From contig JBAMJV010003016.1 in the NCBI GenBank assembly GCA_037951105.1, positions 1 to 64,000 on the forward strand: DNA of 64,000 bases, given 5' to 3'. Below, piece after piece: positions 61,801 to 64,000 of the stretch. The stretch is from Echinarachnius parma. Lineage: Eukaryota; Echinodermata; Echinoidea; Clypeasteroida; Echinarachniidae. The translations under genes and the position numbers were made by a program. Position 1 is the first letter of the stretch. Every line of letters starts with the position of its first letter. A model generated the notes under the pieces. It saw nothing but the letters and a program-made list of their open reading frames with translations. It had not been told where the DNA came from and did no database searches.

Positions 61801-63972
61801 TAGTGTGTCCTTTCAAATGAAAATTGATACCAAGAACATTAATTTTGGTCGTGCAGTTTTTGTTTTAGAGCGCTGTGAGTGACACCATGTCAGGGTTCAT
61901 TTTTCTTCAATTTTGAATGACCTATTGGCTAAAGAATGACCCGAACGTCTTGTCATAGAATGACGGTACGCTCAAGATGCGGACACCTTTGTTAATGTGC
62001 ATTCGACTGAATAACCAAAGCGCCGTACTTCTATGACGAGCCGTTCGGGTCATTATTTAGCCAATAGATCAGTCAAAATGGAAGAAAAATGAACCCTGAC
62101 ATGGTGTCACTCACAGAGCTCTAAAACAAAAACGGCACGACCAAAATTAATGTTCTTGGTATCAATTTTCATTTGAAAAGACACACTATCCAATGGACCC
62201 AGTCATTTCGTTACTTTATTTTGGGAAGTGCCCCGTTCCGTTATTTCTGGGCCACCCTGTATAATTTCAATGATCTTTGTAGCTTTCATTTAAGAATATC
62301 AAGGCCTAAATAAATCACACTAGTAATGACATGTATGATTTGTTTGTGTGTAAGTTACTCAAGATTTTATCACACAAATATTTCACTTCCAGGCAGGCAA
62401 TTATGAAATGTAGGATTAAAGGTAAAGGCCAGTTTTGGAAACGCCCCCCTCTCAAAAAAATGAAATGGAAGCTCTTATTACCAATAATGTGAAAGAATAT
62501 AATTGTACTAATATAGGATTATCCAAATTTGGCCAAGAAACCGCCTACTAATTGATATGTTTGCAAAATTATAAATTGATCTAGGACGGATAGATATCGC
62601 CATTGCGGAATCGCTCATACGCTACATGTATTACGACCACGAGGTGTACACGAGGTGTCGCGCTATACAGGCTTGTTTTTTGCCCACAAATCATATTCAT
62701 ATAAGAACTAAACCATTCCTTTCCATTTAACCTATTTAGAGACTGATCCTGAAAATACTCCAGCTGGGTCTATGAGAATGCATTTTATAGCCAAATAACA
62801 TACTCTTGAATGAGTTAACCTGTTCAGGACTGGTCCCGAAAAATAAATGAGCTGGGGTCTATGGAGAATGTATTTCATATCAAAATCAAATAGTCTTGAA
62901 CTGGTTTGTAATAGTTTTATCAATATCTGCATGGTCACATTTTTCTTTTTTGTACAGGGACAAAGAGAAGATGGAGAAGATTGTACATTCTCTGGGACTG
63001 AAGCTGGCAGGTCGTGACCTTCGACACAACGACCCCAGAATCCACTTGCAGGCCATCTGTAATCAGTGGATTCCTGTCTCAACGGCAGTTTTGTGTATCC
63101 TTTTGTAATATTTTCTGTTACTGTTTGCATTTAAGCAGTTTTCAGCAGTATTTTTGCATCATCACTGTTTGGATAAATGAAAGTGTGTCCCAAAATAGCA
63201 CGGGCATAGCGAGTTACATAATACCTATTCAACTGGGGGGATGGATGAATAGATCATCCCCCCAGTTGAATGGGTATCAATGACATGTCTACGCCCGTGC
63301 AAAATAGTATGCTTCATATCATTGGTTTATGATAACAATCACTTTTGTAAATATGATAAATATATTAAATACATGAAAAAATGGTTGAAATGTTACATCA
63401 GTAATTATGGAAGGACTGGCCTCGACTAGCAGTCTTCACTATAGTTGTTTTTGTTTTTACCAGTTATATATTCTGTCAATTGTGATTATCAGTGTGTGTT
63501 TTTTTTGGTAAATATATTTGGTTTCATTCCAAAATCAAACCAATGTTTTGGTGATTAAATGGCCCATTCTGTTACACCAGTCATGTATTCTGCTGACTTG
63601 TGCCAGTATGTAGCAGCCCTATACCATGAATTGAGCATTCTGTTCACAACATTTGGCTTGATTTTGGAACAGCATATCTCCTTTGGTAATTGTTTGCTAT
63701 GGAAGTACTTATATGATTGTAAATATTGAACATCTATGAGGAATGTTGTTTTTCTTAAAAAATGCTTAGAAAATGTCGGTGGATACGAATTAAGAAAAGA
63801 AAGAAAAATACAGAATGCCATGATTCCTTGACAAATACTTGCTGTTTAGCCATGATATGTGAGAAGCTGCCTAGCCCTACAGATGTGAGTGAGGAAAGGA
63901 TTGAGAAGCTCATGTGCAGTGGGGGACAGCGATTTGATACCCTCCCAGCGGAATCACAACAACTCAAATCAG
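51662..63972 (+). CDS. EFL1: EFL1 (elongation factor-like GTPase 1), 5' part, 9 coding exons, runs off the window
   Basis: Seen: exons 51662-51752, 52192-52350, 58066-58196, 58694-58888, 59495-59694, 60366-60489, 60880-60959, 62958-63094 and 63850-63972 join in one frame of about 413 codons with GT-AG borders. The GTPase signatures are in order: P-loop AHVDHGKTT (residues 26-34), [14 protein letters not shown] (60-73), DSPGH (93-97) and NKID (147-150). Then come the acidic/glycine insert typical of this family rather than of EF-2, and [21 protein letters not shown]. Known for the family: EFL1, with SBDS, evicts eIF6 from late cytosolic 60S subunits; full length is roughly 1,100 residues. Inferred: a functional orthologue with the remaining two-thirds beyond the right edge. 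The start ATG gives exactly the human spacing to IRNIC. Intron 2 (5.7 kb) is heavily loaded with repeats. Confidence 0.96.
52192..52350 (+). CDS. EFL1: EFL1 coding exon 2
   Basis: Encodes [17 protein letters not shown] to [11 protein letters not shown], covering the end of the P-loop and the switch region. Acceptor ataccacag|gt, donor CCAG|gtgagg. Its 3' end and the start of the following intron recur as decayed copies at 53.46 and 57.8 kb. Confidence 0.95.
52480..52850 (+). repeat. Widespread marine-invertebrate repeat with GTCC microsatellite
   Basis: agctcatccggcccgaaggg cccgatgagct (itself a hairpin), then tatgccatggcgtggcgtcc and (GTCC)n, then two tandem copies of an AT-rich unit (cttctacacagaat at 52667 and 52808). 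Inside EFL1 intron 2. Confidence 0.7.
52858..53000 (+). repeat. TTTA/ATTT microsatellite
   Basis: Imperfect (attt)n with poly-T and poly-A stretches. Confidence 0.9.
53188..53462. mobile_element. MITE (TGTGACC type), copy 2, interrupted
   Basis: tgtgaccggttatagcaaaa ccctgcacttgtcggtaa matches 3488 onward. An aagaagaag tract and other text (about 53312-53395) interrupt it before the matching second half (acacatgtgaacttaaaatg, cttcaaaaca). Confidence 0.7.
53463..53562 (+). pseudogene. Echo of EFL1 exon 2 (3' end plus intron start), copy 1
   Basis: cctctacagcagtggcccag, gagaaggcaacatttgtagt and tcagattaattgaaatgg parallel the end of exon 2 and the first bases of intron 2 (cctctacagcagcgggccag, then gtgagggcgctgcg, then tcaaatttaattgaaaagtgg). 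It is separated from its own left flank (53147-53187) by a MITE. Confidence 0.7.
53575..53769 (+). repeat. AGGTCA-bearing 150-bp repeat, first unit
   Basis: (GTCC)n then cgttctcgcgatatatcaag, acttggtatgagtgtacata, gaggtcaaaggtcaaggtca. The same units resume at 57003 after the 3.2-kb insertion. Confidence 0.8.
53770..57001. mobile_element. 3.2-kb insertion with GTAATTCCGTTAC repeats throughout
   Basis: Ends GGGCAATTCC and, inverted, the same; outside them atat/tata. Removing it joins two halves of the 150-bp AGGTCA repeat. Inside are eight exact copies of GTAATTCCGTTAC (54129, 54295, 54308 inverted, 55504, 56248, 56578, 56599, 56795) and near-copies at 55303, 55694 and 56976. No transposase frame. 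Probably a non-autonomous DNA transposon; superfamily unknown. Confidence 0.7.
57003..57600 (+). repeat. AGGTCA-bearing repeat, about four 130-150 bp units
   Basis: Units begin caaaaatgcctcgttct(c/t)gc or a diverged aatggcttgtaatg and each ends in ggtcaaggtcacaggactca, most with a preceding gaggtcaaa. Confidence 0.85.
57717..57912 (+). pseudogene. Echo of EFL1 exon 2, copy 2
   Basis: Contains atgaagtccaatgttatctc, catctacagcagtggcccag, caggtgaaggcaacgtttgt and tcaaatttattgagatgg. These match exon 2 from ATGAAGTCCAGTGCC through the donor. Its left flank (ctccactcatgggatggatt) also matches 53147, so copies 1 and 2 share a common unit. Confidence 0.75.
58066..58196 (+). CDS. EFL1: EFL1 coding exon 3
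   Basis: Encodes [20 protein letters not shown] and [20 protein letters not shown] followed by CPQ, including the G3 motif DSPGH. Acceptor atcctgcag|gt, donor ccacag|gtaatt. Confidence 0.96.
58694..58888 (+). CDS. EFL1: EFL1 coding exon 4
   Basis: 65 codons, [16 protein letters not shown] to SDVLEKVSS, with the G4 motif NKID. Acceptor ttacacag|acac, donor TCATCT|gtgagt. Confidence 0.96.
59285..59450 (+). pseudogene. Ghost copy of EFL1 exon 5
   Basis: Starts with the same acceptor context (gatctag|aaat) and aligns along the whole exon: gagacaaacaagtcaacaga, GEG-type glycine tract, [12 protein letters not shown] versus [19 protein letters not shown] versus IYFSPDQ. The tract stays open, but the donor is lost, so it cannot be spliced like exon 5, and read-through reaches the true exon in another frame. 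Spacing to exon 5 is about 201 bp. Confidence 0.8.
59495..59694 (+). CDS. EFL1: EFL1 coding exon 5 (family-specific insert)
   Basis: Encodes [19 protein letters not shown], nine glycines from (GGA)9 at 59552-59578, then [20 protein letters not shown] and [18 protein letters not shown]. Acceptor gatctag|aaatca, donor TTCAG|gtaatt. The glycine run is probably length-polymorphic. A decayed copy of the exon lies about 200 bp upstream and a fragment about 240 bp downstream. Confidence 0.95.
59905..59945 (+). pseudogene. Fragment of EFL1 exon 5 3' end
   Basis: agtgtcaatgatggatgggg followed by tttcaggtagtg repeats the last codons and donor of exon 5 (tatgatggttggggtttcag|gtaatt) about 240 bp downstream. 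Confidence 0.65.
60017..60119. mobile_element. Hairpin element, about 100 bp, in EFL1 intron 5
   Basis: atacttcaatatatcttctc ctcttttagcaatgaaaaag pairs with ctttttcattgctaaaagag aagtaaatatattgaagtat around tagccagc. Confidence 0.8.
60366..60489 (+). CDS. EFL1: EFL1 coding exon 6
   Basis: Encodes [38 protein letters not shown] and GAQ. Acceptor acatttcag|catt, donor GCACAG|gtatta. Confidence 0.96.
60880..60959 (+). CDS. EFL1: EFL1 coding exon 7
   Basis: Encodes [20 protein letters not shown] and DTVLVR. Acceptor ttgcacag|gctaaa, donor AGAAA|gtaagt. Phase joins exon 8 to give KDKEKMEKI. Confidence 0.96.
61326..61611 (+). repeat. 191-bp tandem duplication in EFL1 intron 7
   Basis: tgtttacagaaagcttgtaa and actttccttcctgcc at 61326 recur at 61517 (tgtttacaaaaagcttgtaa), followed in both by gca-cca/gctgcat, atgta and atttcacattcc. 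No coding match found. Confidence 0.75.
61728..62261. mobile_element. Long inverted-repeat element (Tc1/mariner-type ends), EFL1 intron 7
   Basis: TACAGGGTGGCCCAGAAATA at the left and its inverse at the right, TA at both borders, arms of roughly 240 bp with few mismatches. 534 bp, no ORF. Confidence 0.85.
62958..63094 (+). CDS. EFL1: EFL1 coding exon 8
   Basis: Encodes [40 protein letters not shown] and STAVL. Acceptor tgtacag|ggac, donor TTTTGT|gtatcc. Confidence 0.95.
63195..63303. mobile_element. Hairpin element, about 108 bp, EFL1 intron 8
   Basis: gcacgggcatagcgagttac ... cctattcaactggggggatg pairs with catccccccagttgaatggg ... gtctacgcccgtgc. Confidence 0.8.
63850..63972 (+). CDS. EFL1: EFL1 coding exon 9 (last in window)
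   Basis: Encodes [40 protein letters not shown]. Acceptor ctgtttag|cc, donor TCAG|gtatta. The gene continues past the right edge. Confidence 0.95.
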
Positions 63973-64000
63973 GTATTATTGAATATATGTGAAGAATATT

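Overview
Eukaryotic nuclear DNA, AT-rich, with spliced genes, long introns, many microsatellites and a dense layer of decayed transposons. Two host genes are recognisable, NUDT12 and EFL1. The repeat types (a GCTCATCCGGCCCGAAGGGCCC repeat with a GTCC microsatellite, BEL/Pao, Ty3/gypsy, jockey/CR1-like, Harbinger, pogo and hAT relics) fit a marine invertebrate animal, plausibly an echinoderm, hemichordate or amphioxus. The species cannot be fixed from this window. Layout: 1-7.7 kb holds a pyrimidine-rich minisatellite, three MITE-like elements and a few orphan ORFs. 7.7-15.0 kb is a transposon graveyard: a Harbinger transposase N-terminal exon at 7.7 kb and its C-terminal part at 13.6 kb enclose two copies (8.7-11.1 and 11.55-13.3 kb) of a block that joins a pogo-like DDE fragment to exons resembling a ubiquitin-specific protease (USP, peptidase C19). 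16-24 kb holds clustered ACAAATTGTCG repeats in inverted arrangement, an orphan first exon inside arrays of short GAGT/ACTC palindromes, and several fold-back elements. 25-35 kb holds fragments of P-element-like, Ty3/gypsy, BEL/Pao and non-LTR elements, two C2H2 zinc-finger exons and a split unclassified element. 36.6-39.7 kb is the complete NUDT12 coding region on the minus strand (4 coding exons, 462 codons). 39.7-47 kb, upstream of NUDT12, holds two transposons of about 3.3 and 3.7 kb with clear target-site duplications. 48.4-49.2 kb is a GC-richer stretch that may be a shared divergent promoter. 51.6-64 kb is the 5' part of EFL1 on the plus strand (9 coding exons, about 413 codons, running off the window). 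The two host genes do unrelated housekeeping jobs: NUDT12 is a peroxisomal NADH/NAD-cap hydrolase, and EFL1 is a cytosolic GTPase that helps release eIF6 from new 60S ribosomal subunits. They lie head to head and may share a promoter. The most unusual feature is that exons of both genes are accompanied by decayed local copies of themselves in neighbouring non-coding DNA, spaced about 175-200 bp apart once inserted transposons are subtracted. NUDT12 exon 1 has three such echoes, exon 2 one, exon 3 up to three, EFL1 exon 2 two, and EFL1 exon 5 one upstream and one partial downstream. The exon 1 array was later split by the two large transposons, which gives a relative chronology. Other leads are the tandemly multiplied USP-like exons fused to transposase fragments, and a 3.2 kb element in EFL1 intron 2 that carries eight exact copies of GTAATTCCGTTAC.
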